A DNA stretch of 64,000 nt from the NCBI RefSeq assembly GCF_049243985.1, contig NC_135379.1, positions 11,088,501 through 11,152,500 of the forward strand, written 5' to 3'. Of the stretch, positions 11,591 to 22,937 are shown one piece after another (the stretch's first letter is position 1; each line of letters starts with the position of its first letter). This stretch comes from Paroedura picta. Taxonomy: Eukaryota; Chordata; Lepidosauria; Squamata; Gekkonidae. Made by a program: the position numbers and the translations under genes. A model generated the notes under the pieces. It was not told the DNA's origin. It searched no databases and saw only the letters and a list, made by a program, of their open reading frames with translations.

Positions 11591-11907
11591 CCCTTTCAAA
11601 CATCGGCATCTCGGCAACATTCAGAGAATGTAGAAAGCGGGAAGCGAAGAGCTCAGCCTCCCTCTTGATTCCCAGAGAACAGTTAAAGATCTTCTGATAT
11701 CATAGATCTCTTTCACTCATTACCATCTTAACAAGGGCATGTTACAAGCCTGTATTGTGTAACTGCTTAAACTATGCTCAGGCGCTCACACACCTCCCTC
11801 TCTCCTCAGTTACCTCATGAGCACACTGCAGTTCAGGCAGCCTGACATTGTCATGCCTGAGGCAGACTTCCAAATGGCGGTAAAAGTGTAACAATAGACT
11901 AACAATT

Positions 11908-12222
11908 GTCAGCTTGGCGTAGTGGTTAAGTGTGGTGGCTTCTAATGTGGAGAGGCAGGTTTGATTCCCCATTCCTACTCCACATGCAGCCAGCTGGGTG
12001 ACCTTGGGCCAGTCACAGTCCTGTTAGAGCTGTTCTGACTGGGCAGTTCTGTCAGAGCTCTTTCAACCTCACCTACCTCACAGGATGTCCATTGTGAGGA
12101 GAGGAAGGGAAGACACTTGTAAGCTGCTTTGAGACTCCTTTGGGCAGTGAAACACAGGGAATAAAACCCTCCAGCTGCTGCTGCTGTTCCTCCTTTCTTC
12201 TTCTTCTTCTTCTTCCTCTTAA
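11908..12222 (+). repeat. tRNA-derived MIR/CORE-like SINE, long subfamily
   Basis: It begins cagcttggcgtagtggttaa and ends in (CTT)n. It has the extra middle block (agctgttctgactgggcagt) that other full copies carry in minus orientation at 20261, 41465 and 58877. Confidence 0.85.
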
Positions 12223-12281
12223 GAAATAGCTTCGCTCCTTAAACCTAGCACGGCGATAGAATCAACAGGTGTTCTGTAAAA

Positions 12282-12417
12282 CAGGGGTAGTCAACCTGTG
12301 GTCCTCCAGATGTTCATGGACTACAATTCCCATGAGCCCCTGCCAGCGTTTGCTGGCAGGGGCTCATGGGAATTGTAGTCCATGAACATCTGGAGGACCA
12401 CAGGTTGACTACCCTTG
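12282..12417. mobile_element. palindromic hAT MITE (family A2)
   Basis: It is 136 bp with A2-type arms (CAACCTGTGGTCCTCC matched by GGAGGACCACAGGTTG). The target duplication is ctgtaaaa on the left and ctgtaaag on the right, 7 of 8 and TA-centred. Confidence 0.92.
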
Positions 12418-12419
12418 CT

Positions 12420-14455
12420 GTAAAGGATCCAAGAATGCGAGAATCATTGATGGGGTATTGAATCCACTCCTCCCCAAGCACCATGAACAGGACGGCTGGC
12501 CTGCCCTTGGGAGCATAAAACTCCCATTGCATGTCTGATACAAAGTCCTCGTGCCATCGACTCACAAATACAAGGATTTTGCACCATGCATCAAGACATA
12601 AAAAGCTGTATGTGTGTGTCTGGGGGGGGGAGTTATTGCTATGGAGAATAACAGGGGTCTTAAACCTTTCAACCCACAGCCACATTTTTGAGCATGTTTA
12701 AAACGCATCAAATGGTTCATTATTCCCCCCCCCAAAATAAATTGTTTAGTATATTATTTTTAGAACTCTTTGAACACCCCCCTCCAGCCCCGGTTATACT
12801 GGGCAGAAAAAAACGAAAGCAGCCAAGAGGAACCATCACTGGAGCGACAGGACTCGGTCGGCCGCTGCCCAGGCTTGCCAAATGTTAGCAGACGTCCCTC
12901 ATAAAGTTGCAAGATTGTTCTTTTGTTTTGACAGAGGTCTAGAGCGAGAACAGCAGGAGCTCTTAAGGGGGCGAGTGAGTCAAGGAGCAATGCGGGAACA
13001 AACGCGGCCAGCAAACAACCCACCCAGCACCGTCCTTTCCTCGCCCTGCTACATTTTGAATTCTTGAATCAGCTGTTTTGGTGAAACAGAACATTTGGCA
13101 GTGCATCTGGTGTCCATAATTCTAGTGTGATTTTGCATGCGTGCAGACACACACACACCACATACTTTTCCATGTTCTCTGATGTACGCAGGGCTGGTTT
13201 ATCTATGTAGCATGTGCTATGGGGCCCGCACTTCCAGTGGCCCCGCATGGTGCCCCCCCTCCATTGATCAAGGATGTAACTTCTCTCCTCCCCCTTTTTT
13301 CCTCTTTAAGTGACACCTCTTTCCACTGTGGGGGGCCCTTCCACCACCAGATTGGGTGCTCCTGCTGCCATTGTACTCCCTTGGAGGCTCAGAGGCAGCG
13401 GCTAGCCAATCGCCTTTCGTCCCCCACCCCTTACTACCCCTCCTCCTTCCTTCTGTGGCTCGGAGGCTGCAGATCCCTGCTGTGTGAGAGCTTCCACTGC
13501 CTGTGAGTTCCATAACAGCTCCCTGCAGCCTTTTCAGATCCTGGGGGGAGGGAGAGGCTGTCCATAGAGTTCTTCCACCCCTCCTCCCGATCCATTGTAT
13601 CCATTGTATTCTTGAATGCAAGGGGCTTGGCCCCTAGTACCTAAACTAAAACTTCATTGGTGCCCCTGGACTCAAACTTTATTCTGCCACTTCACCCCAA
13701 CACAGCTACCCACCTGAATCTGCCTTGATTACAAATATGGTTGTTTTTGCACTGCATTGCCATTTAACAAACAAGGCACATGGCTGTGTGGCCGCATTGA
13801 CGGTGCTCCTAACAGGGAGTGAATTCCAGCTCCCGATGAATGGAGATGATGCAGAGGTGGCTTTCAGCCATGCCTGTGCTTTGCTCCTTGACTTGCTGGT
13901 TACCTTTTGCCAACACCCGAGGCGCTGACCCATTCATTTCTTTCTCAAGAGCCGCTTGCAACAGGTTGAGGCAGATTTGGGGAAAGCAATTCGCTCTTTG
14001 GCACAGTCATCGCCGTCAGCCTTCCCATGCATGCGCGCACGCACACACAAACACACAGGCACACACACCTGCTTTATTGTCATGGTGTTTAACTCTAGAT
14101 CCTACTTGTGACACCTGGAGAGGTTAATTTGAATGGGGATGACTCCCAGGGGGTCTCTTTCTTCATACTGGGATCTGGAGTGTGGGGCGTTTCACAGCCA
14201 CCCTCTCACTTCCTCCTGCAGCCTGTTCCATCCACCTGTTCTGACTTGTCATAGCCTCGCAAGGGGCAAGTGCTGCTCTTTGTTTGCAGCACCGCTTCTC
14301 ATATTAAGCTGGGCTAGACACTCCCCTCCCCCTGCCCTGTCGCCCGGTCTGTTTTCAGACTGCAAAGGACACAGAGCTTTAGTGGAAGCCCCCTTCCCAG
14401 CGATTTCCACATCTATGTGTGGGCTACATTTGGTGAAGCAGACTCTTGCCATATC
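12420..14455. other. unannotated flank
   Basis: This is about 2 kb without a recognised gene. A segment at about 13190-13680 (cagggctggtttatctatg...gcccctagtacc) looks like the wording of an old interspersed repeat, but I could not find matching termini. ACAC runs occur near 13148 and 14043. Confidence 0.35.
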
Positions 14456-14812
14456 CTAAGGTTGCCAATCTCCAGGGGTCACCTAGAGCAGGGGTAGTCA
14501 ACCTGTGGTCCTCCAGATGTTCATGGACTACAATTCCCAGGAGCGTTTGCTGGCAGGGGCTCATGGGAATTGCAGTCCATGAACACCTGGAGGACCACAG
14601 GTTGACTACCCCTGACCTAGAGAACCTATTGCAAGATCTCCAGATTTCCCCGAGCAGCTTCCCTAGAAAAAAGGGCTGCCCCATCCCATTGCTATGGCAT
14701 TATACCCTGCTGAGACCCCTTCCCTTTCCTTCCCTCCCCACCCCTGCCCTCCTCAGGCTCCAGCCCTAAAATCTCCAGGTGTTTCACAACACGGAGTTTG
14801 CAGTCTGGCATC
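14456..14812 (-). repeat. family B repeat split by a MITE
   Basis: The B start (taaggttgccaatctccagg) is followed after 33 bp by a MITE. The B body then resumes (agatctccagatttcccc, ccctgctgagacccc, aaatctccaggtgtttcaca). The MITE is therefore younger than this B copy. Confidence 0.65.
14489..14614. mobile_element. palindromic hAT MITE (family A2)
   Basis: It is a 126-bp element with a shortened left arm. The target duplication acctagag is exact at 14481-14488 and 14615-14622. Confidence 0.93.
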
Positions 14813-15230
14813 ATCCCTTCCTTATTCCTGTTTTTGTAGCAAAAACTCTTTGAGGACAATTTTGCAAAAGCGACGGAAGAAACTGCACCCATTAGAAGGC
14901 GACAGCTTTGTACTCCGCTGTTCCACACACCAGCACAAGCTCATGCTCACACTCAAGGAAAGCTGTCCTCCACATATACTTGCACATGCATGCACACTTC
15001 AAAAGGCCTTAAACTGATTGTCCCACATCCACACAGTTTATTGATAGGGCAGGCTATTGTTGTTCAAAATGTAGGGGTCCAGTGTTTGCGGCAGCTGCTA
15101 AGGGACCAGGAAAGGGTGTACAGGGCACCGGAGTTGCACTACTTACTTTCTGGAGGTCACATTCATTTTCTGCCCAGATTTTTAGGCTGTACCATTTGAT
15201 AAAAAGTAGGCTCTTGCTGTTTATTTAGAA

Positions 15231-15275
15231 CAGGGATGGCCAAACTGTGGCTCTCCAGATGTCCATGGACTACTT
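15231..15275. mobile_element. hAT MITE, left arm only (family A3)
   Basis: Only the first 45 bp are present (cagggatggccaaactgtgg, ctctccagatgtccatgg). The flank atttagaa fits the TA-centred rule, but no right end follows. Confidence 0.7.
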
Positions 15276-15307
15276 TCATTGTTTTTGTTTTAATATTTTA
15301 TATGTAT

Positions 15308-15428
15308 TATGACTGGGGAAGGCACCAGCAAGGCCACCCTGTATTGAGTCTGCCAAGAAAATGCTGGAGGGAGTCACCCCAAGGGTCAGACATGACTCGG
15401 TGCTTGCACAGGGGATATCTTTACCTTA
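15308..15428 (+). repeat. Sauria SINE 3' half
   Basis: It contains gactggggaaggcaccagc...gtattgagtctgcc and the BovB-like tail aagggtcagacatgactcgg, then gcttgcacaggggatatc. The tRNA head is absent. Confidence 0.8.
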
Positions 15429-15512
15429 TGTATTATACAGTGTTGTAAACCACCCTGAGCCACCTCACTGGAAGGGGCAGTCCTGTACATCCAAACATAA
15501 ATAAATAAAGGT
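15429..15512 (+). repeat. LINE 3'-end cassette (family L)
   Basis: It reads ttgtaaaccaccctgagcc...ggggcagtcctgtac...ataaataaataaag, a plus-strand example of the cassette ending in an AATA-type simple repeat. Confidence 0.6.
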
Positions 15513-15662
15513 TCCTCCCACCCCACCAAGGAGGTTTAAACTTCAGCACAGTTCCCTTGGTTTCATGCCCCATTATACGGGGCTAAGAAGACTAAATTTT
15601 CATGATATTTTCTGGATAGTAATCTCTTTGTTTGGGTTTGCTTGCAAGAAGCTGCAGAGCCC

Positions 15663-15870
15663 CATTCATTCATTCATTCATTCATTCATTCATTCATTCA
15701 TTCATTCATTCATTCATTCATTCATTCATTCATTCATTCATTCATTCATTCATTCATTCATTGGATTTATAACCTGCCTCTCTTGGAAACTGGCTCGCAG
15801 CAGGTTACACAAACAATCCATACAATATTATACAATCAAAGCCCTTTAAAACCCCCATTAAAACCCCAAT
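15663..15870 (-). repeat. (ATTC)n array joined to an inverted family L cassette
   Basis: About 25 perfect ATTC units (15663-15762) are followed directly by ggatttataacctgcctctc...gcagcaggttacac...ttaaaaccccca. Read on the minus strand, the array is the 3' simple-repeat tail of the LINE cassette. Confidence 0.8.
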
Positions 15871-16240
15871 TTCTATTTTCAACCATTGTGTTCTTCTCCA
15901 TGTTTGTTGCTTCTGTGACTCATATCCCCAAGCAAGCATTTATTTCATCCTTCATCCTTCTTCCCGATCTTGGGGCTTGGAGCCAGGCACTCCCCAAAGA
16001 TGAAGCCGGGTTATGAGTTGACTCACGCCTTTGCCTTGGGCAAGTCTCATCCCTAACCTCTCTGTGTTTCAAGTTCCCATTTCTGTCTTACAGGGCTAAA
16101 GTGTTACATTTGTCTAGGATTTGGAAAGGGAATGCAAAATACAAGAGGACTGATTGATCGTTTCATGAAGCACAGCCTGAACCGTCATGCATTTTTACTC
16201 ATCTCGGAAGTAAGACCTCTTGGATTCCAAGCCTGCAAAT

Positions 16241-16720
16241 TTCATAGGATCCTAGAGTTGGATGGAGCCATACAGGCCATCTGGTCCAGCCCCCCACTCA
16301 ATGCAGGATTAGCCAAAAGCAGCCTTTCTCGACAGGGTTTCTGGACAGCCCTGGAAGGGTTTCCTAGATGGTTGGGAGTTTTAATTAACTTTTTATATAT
16401 TTTAAACATTTGTTGAACATTCACAGGATAATATGACCCTATATGAGCATTTCAGCATGCCCCCACCTCCCAAAATGGCCAATGAGGGACCTGGAAGTGG
16501 TGGGAAGGGGAAGGGTCCTGGGTGGGCATATATACAACGGTTCTTCCCAACCATATTCTGCCCCATCACACCACTTCTGGGGTGTCTCGAAGCTTGATGA
16601 ATTTTTCAGGGGGTTCTCAATGGTAAAAAAGTTGAGAAAGGCTGGCCTAAAGCATCCACGCTGCTTGAAGACCACCAGTGATGGGGAGCTCATGACCTCC
16701 TTAGGCAGGCTCCATGGCCA
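16241..16720 (-). repeat. CR1 LINE 3' UTR split by a 325-bp hAT element
   Basis: Left part: ttcataggatcctagagttg...catctggtccagcc...actcaatgcaggatt. Right part: catccacgctgcttgaagac...gagctcatgacctccttagg. The two join into one minus-strand CR1 end once the hAT element and one target copy are removed. Confidence 0.87.
16320..16644. mobile_element. non-autonomous hAT element (family C)
   Basis: It is 325 bp with terminal inverted repeats CAGCCTTTCTC.AC and its complement gttgagaaaggctg. Flanking gccaaaag (16312-16319) and gcctaaag (16645-16652) match at 7 of 8, TA-centred in the right copy. It has no coding capacity. It is inserted in CR1 at the position equivalent to the MITE at 42577. Confidence 0.9.
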
Positions 16721-17264
16721 TATGTTATTAGCTTAAATGCCACATATACTTGGGCCTCTTGTCTTTGTTCGAAGATTTGGTTGATCATGATCTGATTCGG
16801 TCTGGGCAATTGCAGTTCAACCAACCACAGAGCTATGGAATGTTCCATAGATTCCTAGGCTAGCTGCTACAACTTTGAATGACCGGTGGCAATTCTGAAT
16901 GAGTGTGGTGGTTGACGCCACAAAATGGTCACCATGGGCTAGGTTCAGTCACTAAATGGTTCTCTGGGGAGCTGAAGTCAATCACAACACATTGGCAGGT
17001 TCCAAGCCAAGCAGCTTCCTGAAATGGAAGCAGCTGCTTTTGAATGGACAGTCCCTGAAGATGCAGCTGGGCTCTTCTGAACTACCTTCTTCAAGAGAGG
17101 ATTGGCTCTTTGCTTTGAGGAAGAACCAAGCAAACACCAGGGAATGTATGAACGAGCACCACACTGGAGATCGGTGCTTTACCTCACAAATTGCTCTGTG
17201 TAGGATTTCTCTTATGACAATGAGAAACCTCCACTTCTTTAGTGGGGTGAAAGGCCATGGACAC

Positions 17265-17351
17265 CACCCTCCAAAATGGCCATCTTTTCCAGGTGAATAG
17301 AGATCAATTCTGAGAGATCTCCAGCCCCTCCCTGGAGGTTGGCAACCCTAG
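17265..17351 (+). repeat. family B repeat 3' fragment
   Basis: It contains caccctccaaaatggccatc, agatcaattctgagagatct and the terminus ggaggttggcaaccctag. Confidence 0.7.
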
Positions 17352-17521
17352 CTGGCACAGTTTCCACAGTTTATTCCCATTAATCAATCTTGCTGCTTCA
17401 GGATGTCTCAATTCCTAACTGCTGGGTTTTGTTACGATCGGGAACATTGCTGGACCAGGTGGCGTATCCTTATATAATTGAGGTGAAAGACCCATTGTAA
17501 TATGGACTTCAACGTGAACTA

Positions 17522-17840
17522 GGGTTGCCAGGTATCCCTCTGTCCCCCGATGGGGGATGGGGACTAGAGCTGTGAGATCCAGGTTGTGAATCACCTGGAG
17601 ATTTGATGATGGAGCCTGGGAGGATGGGGAGCTCAGTAAGGTACAATGTCATAGAGCCAAACTGTGGCTCTCCAGATGTCCATGGACTACAACTCCCAAG
17701 GGCTTGTGGGAATTATAGTCCATGAACATCCGGAGAGCCACAGTTGGGTCACCCCTGCCATAGAGTCCACCCTCCAAGGCATCCATTTTCTCCTGGGAAA
17801 CTGACCCCTGTACTCCTGTAATCCCAGGAGATGCCCAGGT
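17522..17840 (+). repeat. family B repeat split by an old MITE
   Basis: It starts agggttgccaggtatccctc and continues ccaggttgtgaatcacctgg. A MITE interrupts it at 17657-17757, after which it resumes with tagagtccaccctccaaggc. Confidence 0.65.
17657..17757. mobile_element. palindromic hAT MITE (family A3, short)
   Basis: It is a 101-bp palindrome with A3 arms (ccaaactgtggctctcc; ggagagccacagttgg). The first bases are missing or decayed. The flanks tcatagag (17649-17656) and ccatagag (17758-17765) match at 7 of 8, TA-centred. Confidence 0.8.
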
Positions 17841-18880
17841 CCTACTCCTGCCATCAAAATGGCTCCCGTCCCTGCCAAAGAGGGGCCTGCAGCCTTCAAT
17901 TAATCTTCCTGCAGCTGAACTCTTATAACCTTGTGGTTAGTGAATTACAGGCTAGGAAGAAATGAGGTCTAGAGATGAAGTACAATTTTGGCGTGGCGAG
18001 ATTTCAGAGTGAAAAGACAGCTTGCTATACGTTAAACCATAGGCTCAGACATTTTAAACTTGCTGCACAGGGTAGCTTTTTCCAAGCAGGGTTAAAAATA
18101 TACACACTTGCCATTAGCTGGTTTGATGGGTTTCATATAAAAGACAGTAACAAGCTCTCTCCTGCCGTAGTTACCCTTTAGTTCTGCGAGCAGCAGGGTG
18201 TCCGTGCTGTTATATTGCCCCATCTGTTAACAATTTGCCTTGGTTCCTATGTGTGTCCATATAAATGGCCAATTCTTTTGCAGGTCTCCCAAATCTTGCT
18301 TGAGCTACGGGAAGCCATGAAACAATGTTAAGTGTAGCAAGGCTGGGTCGTTAGATGACTAAGTGTGATCCTCGGATTAAACCTCAGGAACAAAAGCCGA
18401 CACTGCTTGGTTCAACTCGGCCGCTGTCTTCCTATGCGGTCCTAGAGGACTAATTGGATGGCTGCTATCAATTGAGTTCTTCAAAGCAGATACAATAATC
18501 ACGCCCTGTGGGAACTCTTCTGGGTTGAGAATCCGGAAGACGTAGCTGTAGGGTGAGCTATTAAATGCTATCAACATGGCGTCTTCCTGTGGCTGGAAGA
18601 ACTAGAACACATTTTAAGTGTACATTGTAGGCACAGGTTTCAGAATGCACCTCTCCTTGGTGCAAACATTGAGTTACCTTGGAACAACGGCTTGGGAACC
18701 ACAGGGGATTCACTGACAGGCCGTCTGTGACTCTTCTGAGCACCATGCCCCAACACGGCACCCACCCCATTATTCAGGGAAATGCGCAAGGCAATAACCT
18801 GGAGGGGGACGGGTTTGCAGTTGACTGGTGGTTCCCATTTAGAACAGAGGAGTGGTGGTTTTCTAAGCACCACATCACTT
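17841..18880. other. unannotated flank
   Basis: Unique-looking sequence; no gene or repeat family is recognised. Confidence 0.4.
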
Positions 18881-18926
18881 GCAATGGCAGACCAACTGGA
18901 AGGGTACTTTTAACACATGGAAGCAT

Positions 18927-18989
<63 letters not shown>

Positions 18990-19030
18990 TAAATCCCGCC
19001 CTATAAGGAGTTCTGTAGGACCTGCAAGCT
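18881..19030 (-). repeat. inverted-repeat arm with (TTTA)n array
   Basis: The arm reads gcaatggcagaccaactgga, gtacttttaacacatggaag and then (TTTA)n at 18927-18990, followed by the family L-like aaatcccgccc. Its first 110 bp recur in reverse complement at 19404-19499. Confidence 0.75.
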
Positions 19031-19072
19031 TGCAGATGGCTTTGTGCTGTAAGTCTCAATTGCAAGTCTTTC

Positions 19073-19149
19073 TGCCAGCATTTGCTGGCAGGGGCTCATG
19101 GGAATTGTAGTCCAATGACATATGGAGGACCACAGGTTGACTACCCCTG
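19073..19149. mobile_element. hAT MITE, right half (family A2)
   Basis: It contains the centre and right arm (gccagcatttgctggcaggg...ggaggaccacaggttg...cccctg). The left arm is lost. The right flank ccttacag fits the TA-centred target pattern. Confidence 0.8.
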
Positions 19150-19207
19150 CCTTACAGTATGAGTGTCTGGGAGGGCACACAGTTGTCTGGTTCGGGCTGA
19201 TAGTAAA

Positions 19208-19402
19208 TGTAGAGCTGCCAGCTGTGGGTTGGGAAATACTTGGAGACTTTGGGGGTGAAGCCGGGAGTGGGTGGGATTTGGGGCGGGAAGGGACCACAGT
19301 AGAGTATCATGCTATGGCGTTCATACTCCAAAGCAGCCCTTTTCTCCAGGGGAACTGATCTCGTCACCTGGAGAAGAGCTGTAAAACTGGTTCTACCAGA
19401 CT

Positions 19403-19450
<48 letters not shown>

Positions 19451-19545
19451 ATGCTTCTATGTGTTAAAAAGTAACCTTCAAGTTGATGTCTGCCATTGCA
19501 ATCTGCTTAGAGCCCCCCACCTGGGGACTGGCATCCCTAGCACTG
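19208..19545 (+). repeat. family B repeat with an (AAAT)n-bearing insert
   Basis: The B body (gctgccagctgtgggttggg to cctggagaagagctgtaa) is followed by sequence up to 19499 that includes (AAAT)n at 19404-19452 and the second inverted-repeat arm. The B end then resumes with ccacctggggactggcatcc. Confidence 0.6.
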
Positions 19546-19589
19546 CCTTAGAGCAGCACCCTGGATGTAGTTATGCATTTCCTGCGTTC

Positions 19590-19652
19590 TGCAGGGGTGG
19601 ACTAGACTAACCCTGGAGGGCCCTTCCAAGCCTATGTTTCTATGATTCTGTG
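19590..19652 (+). repeat. CR1 LINE 3' end
   Basis: It has gcaggggtggactagact...ggcccttccaagcc and the terminal tatgtttctatgattctgtg. Confidence 0.8.
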
Positions 19653-19673
19653 ATTTCCATGGAGCCATGACTA

Positions 19674-19966
19674 TTAAAGGTAAAGGTAAAGGTATCCCCT
19701 GTGCAAGCACCGGGTCATGCCTGACCCTTGGGGTGACGCCCTCCAGCGTTTTCATGGCAGACTCAATACGGGGTGGTTTGCCAGTGCCTTCCCCAGTTAT
19801 TACCGTTTACCCCCCAGCAAGCTGGGTACTCATTATACTGACCTGGGAAGGATGGAAGGCTGAGTCAACCTTGAGCCAGCTGCTGGGATTGAACTCCCAA
19901 CCTCATGGGCAGCGCTTTCAGACTGCATGTCTGCTGCCTTACCACTCTGCGCCACAAGAGGCTCAT
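19674..19966 (-). repeat. Sauria SINE, full length
   Basis: The minus strand carries the head gcctcttgtggcgcagagtg, a B-box region (gttcaatcccagc), the body, the BovB-like tail (gggtcaggcatgacccgg in this copy) and a (ACCTTT)n-like terminal repeat. Confidence 0.9.
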
Positions 19967-20260
19967 GCCATGACTATTACGCAGCAACAAACGGAATTGA
20001 TTGTAGGCCCATGGACAGGGCTGCTTTTATTTTTAAATTTTGCACAGCACTTAGCTTTGTAAATAAATAATAATAATGCGCTTTGAACTGTGCGAATGAT
20101 TAATGGCCAGCTGGGGGAGTTGCCTAATGAAGAGAGATTCAACAAAGACCCTGCGAAAGATGAAAAAGCATATTCATGATCTGCTGTTGTTCACCGACAG
20201 GCAGGATTATTAACTGCTTTAACAGCAAGTCATAGATTTGTGTTGTAATGGGTGATACAA

Positions 20261-20572
20261 AGAAGAAGAAGAAGAGGACGAAAAAGAGGAAGAAGAAGAA
20301 GAAAAGTTGCTTCTTATATGCCACTTTTCAGTCCCTGAAGGAGTCTCAAAGCGGCTTACATTTGCCTTCCCTTTCCTCTCCCCACAACAGACACCCTGTG
20401 AGGTGGGTGATGCTGAGAGAGCCCTGATATCACTGCTCGGTCAGAACAGCTTTATCAGTGCCGTGGCGAGCCCAAGGTCACCCAGCTGGCTGCATGTGGG
20501 GGAGCGCGGAATCAAACTCGGCTCGCCAGATTAGAAGTCTGCCCCCCTAACCACTACACCAAGCTGGCTCTC
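20261..20572 (-). repeat. tRNA-derived MIR/CORE-like SINE, full length
   Basis: In plus sense it runs from the GAA-rich tail (20261-20305) through agtctcaaagcggcttaca, caacagacaccctgtgaggt and ggtcacccagctggctgcat to the head ccactacaccaagctggctc. Confidence 0.88.
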
Positions 20573-20579
20573 TTACTTT

Positions 20580-21434
20580 TACTCTTAACAGAGTAAGTCC
20601 ATAGTATCTCCTTCCAAAAAGCAATAGGTGGTGCAGGCTATGAAATACAGTTCCAGTGTAGAGATTATTCTTGCATTGGACTGAAAGATGCCCATAATCA
20701 GCCCCCCTTGGTCCTTATTAGGGATGCATGTTGTCTGAGTTCCATTAAAAAATGCTGAATGTGCAGGGATATTGTCCGTGGTAACTAATGCTCCTTTATA
20801 TGATGCATAAAGCTATCTTTAGTCATGTCAGATCAATAGTCGGCTTCCTAACCTTCCCAAACGAAATCTACGGCTCGCTCATCCTACACACACAGGATCT
20901 GAGAGAATTTGACAGCCTTTGACTGCATTTGTTAAGAACCATCAAATGAAAGGTAGGCGTGTCATGTTGCATTTCCTTAACTGCAGAGAAAATGACGTCG
21001 TCCTCAGTTCATCTGGCTATTTAAGATAGCGTTAAGCGCATTCTTCTGGCAAGCATCATTGAGGCCCATAAATAAATGCTGAAAATGCACATGTCAATCT
21101 GATACGTTTATCAGCCAATCCATGCGTGGGCATGCTTGCGTGCACGGACAGAGCATCCCCAGTAGCAGCATTAATGAAGAATGAGTTCGGATTAGCTGCT
21201 TGTACCAAAAAGGAGACGCAACCTGAGATGGATTGACACAAATCAAGGAAGCCATGGCCCTCTGCTTGCAAAACCTGAGCAGGGCTGTTAATGGTAGGAT
21301 ATTTTGGAGGTTATTAATTCATAGGGTCACTGTAAGATGAAAACGACTTGCTGGCTCTTCAGATACACATGCATGCACACACACACACAAATACACAAAC
21401 ATACGTTCCAGACCCATTAAAACATTGATTGTAG
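20580..21434. other. unannotated flank
   Basis: Unique-looking sequence with an ACAC run near 21377. No gene is recognised. Confidence 0.4.
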
Positions 21435-21435
21435 A

Positions 21436-21555
21436 AGGGGAGCCATATCAGTCTGTAGCAGCAAAATGAAAGAGATGCCAGCAGCACCTCCAAGATCTAT
21501 ATATGCAGTATGAGATTTTGCGAGTCAGAATTCACTTCATCAGATGCATTGAAGT
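21436..21555 (+). repeat. family P repeat (Penelope-terminus-like), single copy
   Basis: It starts agccatatcagtctgtagca, then cagcacctccaagatcta, and ends cttcatcagatgca. In reverse complement the end reads CTGATGA followed by a hairpin. Related copies lie at 37239, 47311, 49926 and 63411. Confidence 0.6.
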
Positions 21556-21559
21556 GCAC

Positions 21560-22715
21560 ATCCAGATGGTCAACAGTTTTATATTCATCACCAAAGAAAG
21601 GTACAGGAGAGAGAGAGAGAGAGAGAGAGATCTCTGCACATCTAAACTCGGCCAACCATACAGCAGGTAAGGAATCTTTCTGTAGTGGACTGGTTACTTG
21701 TATCGTCGGTGTGAGGACTGGTCAGGAAACAAACGTCTAAAACAACCCAAGAGGACATTTGTGAAGGAGAATTGAATGAAGGGAAGGGGCTTTAAACACA
21801 CACACACCCTTTGCTCACCAACCATTTTTCTCCATTTGGTCCCCTGGTGACTTCTTCTGGCAGCCCTGTGGCAGTATCACTGCTCTGCATACCCAGGGGC
21901 ACTGTGGCTGTGTAAACGTGGTGTGTGCTTTGGCATCCAATTGTAATTAGCAAAACCCTAGATCCACAACTGTTTCTTAAAAGGAGGCAAAACTCATTGC
22001 AAACTTGATGTGAGTGTGTGTTTTATGTGCGGGCTTGGCAGAACTTAAAAGCTCCCTCCTCGGACACAAGTATTGCATTTCTGAAACCTTATCTTGTTCT
22101 GTTTATTGTCAGACTCCATCCTTATGTTCTGCAAGATGCAGATGTATTTACAGGCTATGACACTCTGTCATGTACCTATAGCTCAGCTGAAGGGGAATAT
22201 CCTATTTCACTGTGCTTTCTTACTGCAGTTCAGCAGCCACAGCTAAGCGCCTGAGAAGATGCAAGGGATGGAAGAAGGAGACAGCCATGTTGGGTCAAGC
22301 GATCTTTCCAATGTGACACATAACATTTTGGGGGGGAGAGGGGAGAGAAATGCAACAATGAGGTCACATCTGTTCCCCCTCCCTTCTTCTCGGGGGTTTT
22401 CTTCTGATTTACCCCATTAAACATTCTCTGTTAAGCATTAAGCATTCTCTGCTATTAGCCCCGTCAGTGAGGGGGAATCAGGTTTAAAATAATGTGGTTA
22501 GCACAGCTTGAGCCTGGGTAATTTTTTAAAAAAATCTCCGCAAATTAAATCATGTAGATTGTTGGATAAACTAGATTAGACAAATAGCAGATAAGTCAAT
22601 CAGTGGCGATTAGCATATTTCTAAATACTACAGGGCCCCTGAGGAAAGCAAGGGATTTTAGATTCCCGGCAAAGAAAAAGGATGCAGGCTGGAGCAGCTC
22701 TTAGGCAGAAGCACC
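21560..22715. other. unannotated flank
   Basis: A (GA)n run at about 21610-21631 is the only simple feature. No gene or repeat family is recognised. Confidence 0.4.
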
Positions 22716-22716
22716 T

Positions 22717-22937
22717 GGGGTTGCCAACCTCCAGGCGGTGGCTGGAGATCTTCCGGGAATAAAACTGATCTCCAGCCAACAGAGATCAGTCCACCTGGAG
22801 AAAATGGCCACTTTGGAAGATGGCTTCCATGGCAGCCCCACTGAAGCCCCTCCCCCACAACCCCACTGAAGCCCCTCCCCCACAACCCCATGCTCCTCAA
22901 GTTCCTCTCCCAAAGTCTCCCAAGTTGGCAACCCTAG
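22717..22937 (-). repeat. family B repeat, complete with inverted ends
   Basis: This is the clearest case of the family termini: ggggttgccaacctccagg at the left and caagttggcaaccctag at the right. A 26-bp segment (ccactgaagcccctccccca...) is tandemly duplicated around 22838-22888. I could not define a clean target duplication. Confidence 0.7.

Noticed and set aside
13190-13680. Possible hAT or other repeat starting cagggctggtttatc
   Set aside because: No complementary right end and no second copy in the window to confirm it.
15565-16016. Frames with HSFI repeats (also at 40735) and YLFI repeats (18679, 48768)
   Set aside because: They are translations of (ATTC)n and (TTTA)n microsatellites.
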